Shown piece after piece: positions 17,193-25,983 of a DNA stretch of 64,000 nucleotides (positions are counted from its first letter, which is position 1; each line of letters begins with the position of its first letter). Source of the DNA: an uncultured Muribaculaceae bacterium (GTDB lineage Bacteria > Bacteroidota > Bacteroidia > Bacteroidales > Muribaculaceae); contig CAJTQU010000009.1 of NCBI GenBank assembly GCA_910578665.1, positions 3,122 to 67,121 on the forward strand, given 5' to 3'. Under the pieces are notes generated by a model. That model saw only the letters and a list, made by a program, of their open reading frames with translations, did no database searches and had not been told where the DNA came from. The position numbers were made by a program, and so were the translations under genes.

Positions 17193-18710
17193 TCATATCA
17201 CGCTCTGCAAGTTAGCGATAATCGGAGCAAAACTATGCTGGATAGTCTCATTGATCCAGTTGGGGAAGCAACCGATAGCCGCGATAAATACTATCAGCGT
17301 AATCGTAGACAGGCGCTCCCACCAGGTCGCATCTGTAAGAGTGCGGTGATGCTCGTCGTACACCTTGCCCAAAAGAAGCTTACCTACCACTCGCAGTATA
17401 TATACCGCGGTAATAACGATTGAACATGTTGCCGCAATCACGAACACTCGGTGGAACATATCAGCATGCTGGAATGAGCCAAAGAAGATGGTCATCTCAG
17501 CTACAAAGCCAGACAGACCGGGCAGGCCGAGAGATGCGAAACCAGCTATCATATAGCAGACACCAAGGAAAGGCATAATCTGCATCAGACCTCCCATCTT
17601 ACGGATGTCACGAGTATGTGTACGTCCGTATATCATACCGATAAGGGCAAAGAAGAGGGCTGTCATCAGACCGTGGGAAAGCATCTGGAGAATAGCGCCA
17701 GTCATGGCAGTTGTATTGAGCATAAGGATTGCAAACAGCACCATGCCGCAGTGAGACACTGAAGAGTATGCATTGATATACTTGAGGTCAGTCTGTACAC
17801 AGGCTGAGAAAGCGCCGTACACAACACTTATACCTGTAAGCACTATGAAGATCCATGAAAGGTCATTGGCAGCCTGAGGCAACAGGTATATAGCGATACG
17901 GAAACATCCGTAGCCGCCAAGCTTCATCAGTACACCGGCATGCAACATTGACACAGCCGTAGGGGCACAGGCGTGACCGTCAGGACTCCATGTGTGGAAC
18001 GGGAACATCGCGCCAAGAACGCCGAAGCCGACAAATGTCATGGGGAACAAGAAATACTGCCATCCGGTACCAATTGCATTGTTATGCGCAATTTCAAGGA
18101 TATTCCATGTATGGGCAGCACCATCGGCAGAAGGACCGGAATGCCAGTATATACCAAGCAGGCCGAGCATCAAGAATGCAGAACCACCCATCAGCATAAG
18201 TGTAAGCTTCATCGCCGAATATTCCTTGCGACCGGTACCCCAGACACCGATCAGCAGGTACATGGGGATAAGTGCGACCTCATAGAACATAAACATTGTG
18301 AAGATGTCTATGGTGATGAAGAAACCGAACACACCCATTGAAAGAAGCGCAAACCACAAGAAGAAATTACGCGGCAGCGGATCTATCTTCCAAGAGGCAA
18401 AAGTACCGGCAAACACAATTATAGATGAGAGCATCAACATCAATACAGATATACCGTCGACACCGACAGAGAGTTTGATGTTAAGAGGCGCATACCATAA
18501 CCAGTGTCCCTGGAAGAGCATTTCCTCAGTATTTCCGGCAGCACGCAGCGACAGGAATTCGTAGCAAAGATAGCCGGACATTACCAGCAGCACAGACGAC
18601 AGTATAACCATCACTGCGCGAATTTGGCTCATTTTGCGGCAGACAGCCAACCCTGCCAGCATCAGCATGGGAATTATGACAAACCAAATCAATATATTAG
18701 AAAGTATCAT
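17193..18710 (-). CDS. nuoM: NADH-quinone oxidoreductase subunit M
   Basis: 505-residue antiporter-like proton-pumping subunit of complex I. The essential glutamate is Glu144 in FMFYEVALIPMYLLIG, the same number as in E. coli NuoM. The broken helix with FPFHTWSPDGHACAP and the downstream lysine in HAGVLMKLGGYG are present. The length is normal. The gene lies 39 bases after nuoL and 48 bases before nuoN; neither gap contains a promoter box or a terminator. Confidence 0.97.
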   Translation of the reverse strand: MILSNILIWFVIIPMLMLAGLAVCRKMSQIRAVMVILSSVLLVMSGYLCYEFLSLRAAGNTEEMLFQGHWLWYAPLNIKLSVGVDGISVLMLMLSSIIVFAGTFASWKIDPLPRNFFLWFALLSMGVFGFFITIDIFTMFMFYEVALIPMYLLIGVWGTGRKEYSAMKLTLMLMGGSAFLMLGLLGIYWHSGPSADGAAHTWNILEIAHNNAIGTGWQYFLFPMTFVGFGVLGAMFPFHTWSPDGHACAPTAVSMLHAGVLMKLGGYGCFRIAIYLLPQAANDLSWIFIVLTGISVVYGAFSACVQTDLKYINAYSSVSHCGMVLFAILMLNTTAMTGAILQMLSHGLMTALFFALIGMIYGRTHTRDIRKMGGLMQIMPFLGVCYMIAGFASLGLPGLSGFVAEMTIFFGSFQHADMFHRVFVIAATCSIVITAVYILRVVGKLLLGKVYDEHHRTLTDATWWERLSTITLIVFIAAIGCFPNWINETIQHSFAPIIANLQSVI

Positions 18711-18749
18711 AGGTCGTAAATGTCAATTTAGGTCATTAGCAAAATGTGA

Positions 18750-20687
18750 TTAAAGTATTACCCATGCGGTGACAGCTGCCAGTGCGACGGCGCCGACGAA
18801 ATACCACCATACATAAGTCTGGATACTACCACTCTGAAGACCACGTATAGCATAAGAGGTTTTCTGGGTAACTTTGGCAAACATATCCATTGTGCCATCA
18901 ATAATCTGGCGGTCAAACCAAGCGATAAAGCTGCATATTCCGCCAAAAATGATCTTATGGGTAACAAACATATACATCTCATCCCAATAGAAGCGATGGT
19001 GAGCCGCAGTCCAAAGTCCGGGCCATACTGCCGCAAACTTATCTGGCAGACTGTTTTTCTTGCGATACATGACAGTGGCCAAAAGTATTGCGGCAATAGC
19101 AACGCAAAGGCTGGGAACCGCAATCTTAACCCACTCTATATGTATGTGGTAAGGCTCGCCATTCCATGTCACAAGTTCGCCGAATGGAATAAAACCGGCC
19201 ACACAGCTTACAGCCGCAAGTATGATAAGCGGCAAGCTCATTTGCCAAGGCGCATCATGAGGGGTATGATGCTTATAGTTAGGATTCTCGTCCCACCAGA
19301 AAATGAGATAGTAAAGACGGAACATGTAGAACGCGGTAAGACCGGCTACAGCTGTCATCCACACACCCCAGAAAGTGCTATAACCATACATGGCAGACAG
19401 CATTTCATCTTTTGAGAAGAAACCAGAGAACGGATAGATACCGGCAATGGCAAGACATCCGATCAGGAATGTCCAATGGGTGATAGGCATATATTTGCGC
19501 AAACCGCCCATTGATGTATAATCATTAGAATGAACAGCATGAATCAGGGCACCGGCACCAAGGAAGAGCAATGCCTTGAACATGGCATGGGTGAACAGAT
19601 GGAACATCGACGACATATAACCAAGTCCTTCGTGTATTTCAGGACGAGCCACGCCAAGCGAAACCATCATAAACGCGATCTGGGAAATAGTCGAGAATGC
19701 CAGCACTCGCTTAATGTCAACCTGCGCACATGCCACAATAGCAGCATACAGAGCTGTGATTGCTCCAATACCAGTGATAAAATCAAGTGAAGCAGTCTCC
19801 ATCAGATAGAGAGGGAACATACGGGCTACCAGATACACGCCGGCAACAACCATGGTAGCGGCGTGTATCAACGCAGATACCGGGGTCGGACCCTCCATCG
19901 CGTCAGGAAGCCATATATGCAAAGGCATCATAGCGGACTTACCCATACCGCCGGTGAAAATAAGTATCAACGCCCAAGTAAGCACCGATCCGCCAAGGAA
20001 AGTGGCACCGCCGGTAGATGTAAGTGCAAGTTCGGGACCGCCGTTCTGGGTCAACTCTATAAAGTTGAAAGTCGGCATGTAGAATGAAAGTATCAAAATA
20101 CCGATCAACATGCCAAGGTCGGCAAATCGGGTAACGATAAACGCTTTTTTAGAAGCTGACACGGCAGAACCAAGCTTATAGTAGAAACCGATAAGCAGAT
20201 AAGAGCTGACGCCGACAAGCTCCCAAAAGATGTACATCTGGAAAATGTTAGTAGCCACTACAAGGCCTAACATTGAGAATGAGAAAAGCGACAGGAACGC
20301 ATAAAAACGCTGGAAGCCTTTCTCTCCCTCCATATATCCCCATGAATACAGATGTACAAAGAAAGATATAGTTGTAATTACCACAAGCATCATGGCGCTT
20401 ATGGGATCAAGCAGGAAGCCCAGGCTTACAACAAGCTTATCAGTGAAAGCGAGCCACGTAACGTCAAAAATCTCGACTTGCTGGCGAACGCCATCAATGA
20501 TAAACGCAGCATCGCCACTAAAGAAATATGTGAATGCCACAGTATATGACAGAACCATCGCGGTACCCATACCAAGAATACCCAATACTCCAGCCAGCTT
20601 ATGGCTCATCTTCATTCCGAAAAGTCCCAAGATAAAGAACATCGTAATCGGAATCGCAAGGATTAAAATTGGAAGTGTCTGATCCAT
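18750..20687 (-). CDS. nuoL: NADH-quinone oxidoreductase subunit L
   Basis: 645-residue distal proton-pumping subunit of complex I with about 16 transmembrane helices. It has the long C-terminal extension that forms the lateral helix clamping NuoM and NuoN. The key glutamate is Glu156 in YIFWELVGVSSYLLIG. GKSAMMPLHIWLPDAMEGP and the VSALIHAATMV segment form the half-channel. The last residues (WWYFVGAVALAAVTAWVIL) are the terminal anchor helix. Only 3 bases separate it from nuoK upstream. Confidence 0.98.
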   Translation of the reverse strand: MDQTLPILILAIPITMFFILGLFGMKMSHKLAGVLGILGMGTAMVLSYTVAFTYFFSGDAAFIIDGVRQQVEIFDVTWLAFTDKLVVSLGFLLDPISAMMLVVITTISFFVHLYSWGYMEGEKGFQRFYAFLSLFSFSMLGLVVATNIFQMYIFWELVGVSSYLLIGFYYKLGSAVSASKKAFIVTRFADLGMLIGILILSFYMPTFNFIELTQNGGPELALTSTGGATFLGGSVLTWALILIFTGGMGKSAMMPLHIWLPDAMEGPTPVSALIHAATMVVAGVYLVARMFPLYLMETASLDFITGIGAITALYAAIVACAQVDIKRVLAFSTISQIAFMMVSLGVARPEIHEGLGYMSSMFHLFTHAMFKALLFLGAGALIHAVHSNDYTSMGGLRKYMPITHWTFLIGCLAIAGIYPFSGFFSKDEMLSAMYGYSTFWGVWMTAVAGLTAFYMFRLYYLIFWWDENPNYKHHTPHDAPWQMSLPLIILAAVSCVAGFIPFGELVTWNGEPYHIHIEWVKIAVPSLCVAIAAILLATVMYRKKNSLPDKFAAVWPGLWTAAHHRFYWDEMYMFVTHKIIFGGICSFIAWFDRQIIDGTMDMFAKVTQKTSYAIRGLQSGSIQTYVWWYFVGAVALAAVTAWVIL

Positions 20688-20690
20688 ATC

Positions 20691-21002
20691 TTAGAATTTC
20701 AGTTTTGTTATATCTTTTACATCAATATTTTTCACTGAACGGAAAATATTGATGATTATAGCTATCGCCAACGCTGTCTCTGCCGCCGCAATGCCTATTG
20801 AGAACAATGTGAAGAACATGCCTTCAAGCTCGCCGGGGAACAGAAAGCGATTGAAAATCACAAAATTCAGATCGACAGAGTTCAGCATAAGCTCAAGCGA
20901 TATCAGGATAGCAATAAGATTTCTTCTGGTTATAAAACCAAATACACCACAAGCAAACATCAGTAAGCTCGGGATGAGGTACATCAGCATTGTAAGTTCC
21001 AT
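20691..21002 (-). CDS. nuoK: NADH-quinone oxidoreductase subunit K
   Basis: 103-residue, three-helix membrane subunit of complex I that belongs to the E-channel next to the quinone site. Both functional glutamates are present: Glu37 in ISLELMLNS and Glu75 in AAAETALAI, equivalent to E36 and E72 of E. coli. It lies between nuoJ (8-base gap) and nuoL (3-base gap). Confidence 0.97.
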   Translation of the reverse strand: MELTMLMYLIPSLLMFACGVFGFITRRNLIAILISLELMLNSVDLNFVIFNRFLFPGELEGMFFTLFSIGIAAAETALAIAIIINIFRSVKNIDVKDITKLKF

Positions 21003-21010
21003 AATTCAGA

Positions 21011-21535
21011 TTATCTTTTGCGTGCTATTGTTATACCACCTATTATACATGCCAGCAGCAAGACACTTACTGCCTCAAATGGCAACAGATAGCCAAATTT
21101 GTCAGTACTGAGCAGCTTATGGCCTATCATCTGCATATTGACGTCCGAACTACCCAGCGCGTCGGATAACGAAATACCCTCGACGAACGGCATAGTATAC
21201 AGAGCATATCCCAAAAACGCTGTGCCAAACACTGTGGCAAGCAGTCCCACAAAGCGGCGGTGGTTGGTCAGCGCCTGTGTATCGTCTGCCGGATTCTGGG
21301 TGAGCAGAATTGAGAATACAAACAAGACAAGAATGCCGCCGGCATATACAGCTATCTGTACTGCGCCGAGGAATTCATAGCCAAGCTGAAAATAAAATAC
21401 GGCTGTACCTATAAGCACAAAAAGCAAATAGGTGGCAGCACGCAGTATCTTGCGTGTCTTGACCGCCATCACAGAAAAAACTATGATGATCAGGCTGACC
21501 GCAAAATACAATACGATATTTCCTAAAGATTCCAT
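21011..21535 (-). CDS. nuoJ: NADH-quinone oxidoreductase subunit J
   Basis: 174-residue, five-helix membrane subunit of complex I. AVYAGGILVLFVF is the conserved third-helix segment that forms the pi-bulge near the quinone channel. N- and C-termini are hydrophobic; the last residues IGGITIARKR end just inside the membrane. Located 12 bases after nuoI and 8 bases before nuoK. Confidence 0.96.
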   Translation of the reverse strand: MESLGNIVLYFAVSLIIIVFSVMAVKTRKILRAATYLLFVLIGTAVFYFQLGYEFLGAVQIAVYAGGILVLFVFSILLTQNPADDTQALTNHRRFVGLLATVFGTAFLGYALYTMPFVEGISLSDALGSSDVNMQMIGHKLLSTDKFGYLLPFEAVSVLLLACIIGGITIARKR

Positions 21536-21547
21536 TATGTGAACTTA

Positions 21548-22093
21548 TTATTTTTCAACAGTAGAAGATGTATCACTTTTAGCAGCAACGCCAGCCGGCT
21601 TGTCTACAGATGCCGGAGCAACCGGTTTGGGAGCGTCTTCAACCTCGGGTTTGTAGTTAAGCTGCTTCACAAGACTTTCTCTTGAGAAAACAGCCTGTTC
21701 GAAGTCATTTGAAAACTCCAACGCGTCTTGCGGACATGTAGTGACACAAAGCATACAGAATGTACAGCTGCCAAGATCATAGAAGTACATATCAAGTTTG
21801 CGTTTCTTCTTGCCGTCGGGAAGCTCGACCATCTTAGTGGTCAGTTTGATAGTTCCATTCGGACAATTCATCTGACAGATGCCGCAACCTATACATTTAT
21901 GGCGACCCTCTGCGTCATATTTCAAAGTTAACTCGGCACGAAAACGGTCTGAAATCTGAAGTGTATCACGGTTCTCGGGATAACATTCAGTAATTTTGGG
22001 TGTGACAAGTTCCTTGCCGGTAACCTGCATACCTTTCACCAGACTTTTAATACCTTGTCCTACCGATGAAAAATATTCCTTTATGTTACTCAT
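21548..22093 (-). CDS. nuoI: NADH-quinone oxidoreductase subunit I (two [4Fe-4S] clusters)
   Basis: 181-residue peripheral-arm subunit carrying clusters N6a and N6b. The two ferredoxin motifs are CIGCGICQMNC (Cys67, 70, 73, with Cys77) and CTFCMLCVTTC (Cys110, 113, 116, with Cys120). An N-terminal amphipathic helix should rest on the membrane arm. The C-terminal 27 residues are a Pro/Ala/Ser/Lys tail with no cysteine, likely disordered. It begins only 16 bases after the stop of atpG: this is the downstream junction where the ATP synthase genes have been placed inside the nuo operon. Confidence 0.97.
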   Translation of the reverse strand: MSNIKEYFSSVGQGIKSLVKGMQVTGKELVTPKITECYPENRDTLQISDRFRAELTLKYDAEGRHKCIGCGICQMNCPNGTIKLTTKMVELPDGKKKRKLDMYFYDLGSCTFCMLCVTTCPQDALEFSNDFEQAVFSRESLVKQLNYKPEVEDAPKPVAPASVDKPAGVAAKSDTSSTVEK

Positions 22094-22109
22094 AAATATA
22101 TTGGTTCTA

Positions 22110-23000
22110 TTATTGTTCTACTTGGCCGCCCAAAATATCAAGCAGCTCAGTGGTAATACTTTGTTGTCTGAGTTTATTATATTCCAATTGCAGACTGTCG
22201 AGCAGCTTCTTAGCATTGTCATTAGCACTCTGCATAGCCATAATACGCGCGGCCTGCTCTGAAGCACGATTCTCTATTGTAATTTCCTGCATAGAGGAAA
22301 GGACAAACATTGGAAGCACCTCATTGAATATCCTATTGGCATCAGGCTCAAATATGTATGGCTTGTTAGATCCGGCAACACCGGCATTCTCACTCAGCGT
22401 AGAGGGTGAAATAGGGAATAAAATTTCCGATTTAACCCTCTGACGGCTCAGCGAAATGAAGTTCATGTATACGACATGCACTTCATCAAGAATACCGCGT
22501 GTAAATTCATCCTGGAGCGACAAAGTAAGGTCATTGACCTTTTTTCCCTCCATTTTAGAATCCACATAGTCTAAAACTACAACCTCTATATTGTCTGAAG
22601 CCAGCTTAGAGACCGCGCGTACCATCTTCTTACCAACAGGGAAAAGCTTAAGCCTGACCTGGCTGCCATGCTTCTCGCGAATAGAATTGAGGGTAAATAC
22701 GAGATGTTTGAAAATGTTCATATTGTAGGCGCCACACAGACCGTCGTCGCTACCATAAACCACGACACCCACAGTATTTACCTCTCCTCTCTCTTCTAGC
22801 AGTGGCGATGTATACTGGCCATCGGCATCAAGGAGATGTCCCATTATAGACTTTATCTGCGTCTTGAACGGGAGCAAGCGCTTCAGCGATTGTTCAAATT
22901 TGCGAACCTTGGCCGAAGAAATCATTTTCATGGCACCGGTAATCTTCTCGCTTGAGCTTACAGAGCCGATTCGCGTCTTTAGTTCTCGTAATGTAGACAT
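22110..23000 (-). CDS. atpG: F1F0 ATP synthase subunit gamma
   Basis: 296-residue central rotor shaft of the F1 head. The N-terminal helix begins TLRELKTRIGSVSSSEKITGAM, and the C-terminal helix contains ERAS-type NRASEQAARIMAM and ends TTELLDILGG, both family signatures of the coiled coil that turns inside the alpha3-beta3 ring. It follows atpA after 30 bases and is last of the eight atp genes; nuoI follows after 16 bases. Confidence 0.97.
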   Translation of the reverse strand: MSTLRELKTRIGSVSSSEKITGAMKMISSAKVRKFEQSLKRLLPFKTQIKSIMGHLLDADGQYTSPLLEERGEVNTVGVVVYGSDDGLCGAYNMNIFKHLVFTLNSIREKHGSQVRLKLFPVGKKMVRAVSKLASDNIEVVVLDYVDSKMEGKKVNDLTLSLQDEFTRGILDEVHVVYMNFISLSRQRVKSEILFPISPSTLSENAGVAGSNKPYIFEPDANRIFNEVLPMFVLSSMQEITIENRASEQAARIMAMQSANDNAKKLLDSLQLEYNKLRQQSITTELLDILGGQVEQ

Positions 23001-23030
23001 TCCTTTGTATCTTTATAATCAGAGCTAAAA

Positions 23031-24608
23031 TTAGTCGGTATACTTACCGGTTACTTCGGCAGCGCACTTGCGCAGCAATTCTTCAACCTCGGGAGTGAGT
23101 TTGCCGGCACGCAATTCATCAAGGACTTCCTTCTGGTACTTAGCCTTAAGCAGCTGGAGGAACATCTCTTCAAATTCGTGCACCTTGTCAAGCGGCACAT
23201 TTTCAAGAAGGCCGTTCACGCCGCAATAGATAACAGCGATCTCATTCTCCACGGGCCAGGGTTTGTACTGGGGCTGGACAAGCAACTCCTGATTCTTGCG
23301 TCCGCGGTCAATCACTTTAGCCGTAACAGGGTCTATATCTCCACCAAACTTCGTGAATGACTCCAACTCGCGGAACTGTGCCTGCGCAATTTTAAGAGTA
23401 CCGGCTACCTTCTTCATCGCCTTGATCTGAGCATTACCGCCCACACGGCTCACAGAAATACCCACATTAACAGCAGGACGTATACCCTGGTTAAAGAGAG
23501 CGGACTCCAAATAAATCTGGCCGTCAGTAATAGATATGACGTTTGTCGGTATATAGGCAGACACGTCACCTGCCTGTGTCTCGATGATAGGAAGAGCTGT
23601 AAGAGAACCTCCACCCTTTACAATAGGCTTGAGTGCCTCGGGCAGGTCGTTCATCTTAGATGCTATATCCTGGTTGTCAATGATTTTAGCAGCACGTTCA
23701 AGCAAACGCGAGTGCAGGTAGAAAATATCACCGGGATAGGCTTCACGACCAGAAGGGCGCCTAAGGATGAGCGAAATCTCACGATATGCGACAGCCTGCT
23801 TTGACAAGTCATCATACACGATAAGAGCATCGCGGCCGGTATCACGGAAGTACTCGCCAATCGCCACACCGGCAAAAGGTGAATAGTAACGCATTGAAGC
23901 CGAGTCAGAAGCAGAAGCAGCCACGACAACAGTATAGTCAAGTGCTCCGTATTTCTCCAGCGTGTGCACTATCGAAGCAATTGTAGAAGCCTTTTGGCCG
24001 ATAGCCACATAAATACAGTAGACAGGCTTGCCCTCTTCAAAATTCTTGCGCTGGTTAATGATCGTGTCTATAGCGATAGCGGTCTTTCCAATCTGACGGT
24101 CACCGATAATAAGCTCACGCTGACCACGACCTATAGGTATCATCGAGTCGACAGCTTTCAAACCAGTCTGCAGAGGCTGGTTAACCGGCTGGCGGAAAAT
24201 AACACCGGGAGCCTTACGTTCGAGCGGAAGCAGAATACGGTCACCCACAATAGGTCCCTTGCCGTCAACCGGCTCGCCAAGAATATTTATGACACGGCCG
24301 AGCAGTCCTTCGCCTACAGGGATAGATGCAATTTCACCCGTACGGCGCACAGACATATTCTCAGTCACCTCGTTCACGCTGTTGAGAAGCACAACGCCGA
24401 CGTTGCTTTCCTCAAGGTTCAGAGCAACGCCCTTCACACCGTTTTCAAACTCAACGAGTTCGTTGGCTCTGACGTTCTCAAGACCGTAGACATGAGCGAC
24501 GCCGTCTCCCACAGAGAGCACGGTGCCGACTTCCTCAAATTTAGCCTTGGAGCTGACATCTGCCAACTGTTGTTTTAAAATATCAGATATCTCACTTGGG
24601 TTTAGCAT
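23031..24608 (-). CDS. atpA: F1F0 ATP synthase subunit alpha
   Basis: 525-residue non-catalytic nucleotide-binding subunit of F1. The Walker A reads GDRQIGKTA (the usual Thr at position 5 is Ile, a tolerated position). The arginine finger lies in the conserved ISVSRVGGNAQIKAM block. The N-terminal crown beta-barrel and C-terminal helical bundle are both present. Gap of 4 bases to atpH, 30 bases to atpG. Confidence 0.98.
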   Translation of the reverse strand: MLNPSEISDILKQQLADVSSKAKFEEVGTVLSVGDGVAHVYGLENVRANELVEFENGVKGVALNLEESNVGVVLLNSVNEVTENMSVRRTGEIASIPVGEGLLGRVINILGEPVDGKGPIVGDRILLPLERKAPGVIFRQPVNQPLQTGLKAVDSMIPIGRGQRELIIGDRQIGKTAIAIDTIINQRKNFEEGKPVYCIYVAIGQKASTIASIVHTLEKYGALDYTVVVAASASDSASMRYYSPFAGVAIGEYFRDTGRDALIVYDDLSKQAVAYREISLILRRPSGREAYPGDIFYLHSRLLERAAKIIDNQDIASKMNDLPEALKPIVKGGGSLTALPIIETQAGDVSAYIPTNVISITDGQIYLESALFNQGIRPAVNVGISVSRVGGNAQIKAMKKVAGTLKIAQAQFRELESFTKFGGDIDPVTAKVIDRGRKNQELLVQPQYKPWPVENEIAVIYCGVNGLLENVPLDKVHEFEEMFLQLLKAKYQKEVLDELRAGKLTPEVEELLRKCAAEVTGKYTD

Positions 24609-24612
24609 CTTC

Positions 24613-25158
24613 CTATTTACTGCTTAAAAGTGTTAATCGTAATTTTTCAATCTCATTACTGATGGAAGCATCCATTCTTACAGAATCCACATCTATTACA
24701 AATCCTCCGATTATGCTGCTGTCGACAACATATGAGAATTCGAGATTGCGGTCCTTAAAAGCGGAACGAACCAAATCGCGGATTTTAGCCAATTCGGGCT
24801 CTTCCATATTTATGGCTGTAATAATACGCACCATGGAGATAGAATTCGCCTTGCGATAAATATCTCTATATGCAAGAGCCATCGAATAGGCAAACATTTC
24901 GCGGTTTTTATCGATAATCAGCTTAACGAATCCACGGAAGTCATCCTCCACAGCCGGACCGGCAGCAGCCAAAAGCAACCTGCTCTTGTCCTCGCGGCTT
25001 AAAAATGGATTGTTCATCACTTTGCCTAAGTCAGGATTAGACTCAAACGCAGCTACGACCGCTTTCATTTCGTCATACACCACACCCTGGTTGCCTTTTT
25101 CCGCAGCAAACTTATAAAGGGCCTTGGCATATCTGTGAGGGATAAGACCGTCGTTCAT
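24613..25158 (-). CDS. atpH: F1F0 ATP synthase subunit delta
   Basis: 181-residue peripheral-stalk subunit that ties the b subunits to the top of F1. RYAKALYKFAAEKG at the N-terminus and SIIGGFVIDVDSVRMDASI near the C-terminus are the family signatures. It is between atpF (7-base gap) and atpA (4-base gap), the standard atp order. Confidence 0.96.
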   Translation of the reverse strand: MNDGLIPHRYAKALYKFAAEKGNQGVVYDEMKAVVAAFESNPDLGKVMNNPFLSREDKSRLLLAAAGPAVEDDFRGFVKLIIDKNREMFAYSMALAYRDIYRKANSISMVRIITAINMEEPELAKIRDLVRSAFKDRNLEFSYVVDSSIIGGFVIDVDSVRMDASISNEIEKLRLTLLSSK

Positions 25159-25165
25159 TAGTTAA

Positions 25166-25660
25166 TTAGTTCTTTTCGATTTCGTCCAACAATTTATTTA
25201 CAAGCTCAGTCTGAGCCTCGTCAGAAGCCATCTGCTTGCGCAGCATCTTCTCGGCTATCTCAATAGAGAACTTGCTTACTTCGTTTCTGAATTGCAGCTC
25301 AGCCTCTTTGCGTGATTGTTCAATTGACAATTTAGCTGCATCCATCACCTTCTTCGCTTCAACAGAAGCCTCATTACGGGCTTCTTCGATGATTTGAGTC
25401 TTGATTTTGGCTGCGTCACGCAGTATTTCGGCCTGCTGCTTCTGTGCTTCAGCTATGTATCTTTCGGCTTCCTTGCGCGCTCCGTCGAGCTGCTCTTTGG
25501 CATTCTGGGCATATTCGACCCCTCTGTCAATCAAATCAGCACGCTCATCGATGCTTTTAATGATGACAGGCCATGCCCATTTCCTCAATGCCAGAAACAG
25601 CAGGAGGAATGCAACGAACATCCAAAAGACCAAGCCAAAATCAGGCGTGAATAATTCCAT
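25166..25660 (-). CDS. atpF: F1F0 ATP synthase subunit b
   Basis: 164-residue peripheral-stalk subunit. One N-terminal membrane helix (about 5-25, DFGLVFWMFVAFLLLFLAL) is followed by a long, charged, Ala/Glu/Lys-rich right-handed coiled coil ending in KLLDEIEKN. Only one b-type gene is present, so the stalk should be a homodimer. Gap of 24 bases from atpE and 7 bases to atpH. Confidence 0.96.
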   Translation of the reverse strand: MELFTPDFGLVFWMFVAFLLLFLALRKWAWPVIIKSIDERADLIDRGVEYAQNAKEQLDGARKEAERYIAEAQKQQAEILRDAAKIKTQIIEEARNEASVEAKKVMDAAKLSIEQSRKEAELQFRNEVSKFSIEIAEKMLRKQMASDEAQTELVNKLLDEIEKN

Positions 25661-25684
25661 TAGGTTCTCAGAGTGGAGTTAGGA

Positions 25685-25927
25685 TTACTGAATAAAGATT
25701 GCGAGTGCAGAAACGATAACGGCAAACAGTGCCACACCCTCGACAAGAGCCGCGATCACAATCATATTGCTTCGGATATCATTGGCAGCCTCGGGCTGAC
25801 GTGCGATAGCCTCCATAGCCGAGGCACCAATCTTACCGATACCGAAACCGGCAGCTATAGCCGAAAGACTTGCACCGATAGCGGCGCCGAAATTTGCAAT
25901 TGCATCTGCTAAAATCATTGATAACAT
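25685..25927 (-). CDS. atpE: F1F0 ATP synthase subunit c (proton ring)
   Basis: 80-residue hairpin of two membrane helices joined by the polar loop RQPE (43-46). The ion-binding carboxylate is Glu63 in AALVEGVAL. There is no glutamine in helix 1 and no Ser/Thr after Glu63, the residues that mark sodium-binding c subunits, so proton coupling is likely. Helix 1 carries the Gly/Ala packing repeats. Gap of 56 bases from atpB. Confidence 0.97.
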   Translation of the reverse strand: MLSMILADAIANFGAAIGASLSAIAAGFGIGKIGASAMEAIARQPEAANDIRSNMIVIAALVEGVALFAVIVSALAIFIQ

Positions 25928-25983
25928 AGTGATAAATGTTTTATGGTTTAAATTTAAATTATTTCAGAAAACAAATTATTAAA

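Noticed and set aside
25685..25927. Sodium-driven ATP synthase
   Set aside because: The c subunit lacks the helix-1 glutamine and the Ser/Thr after the carboxylate that bind sodium.
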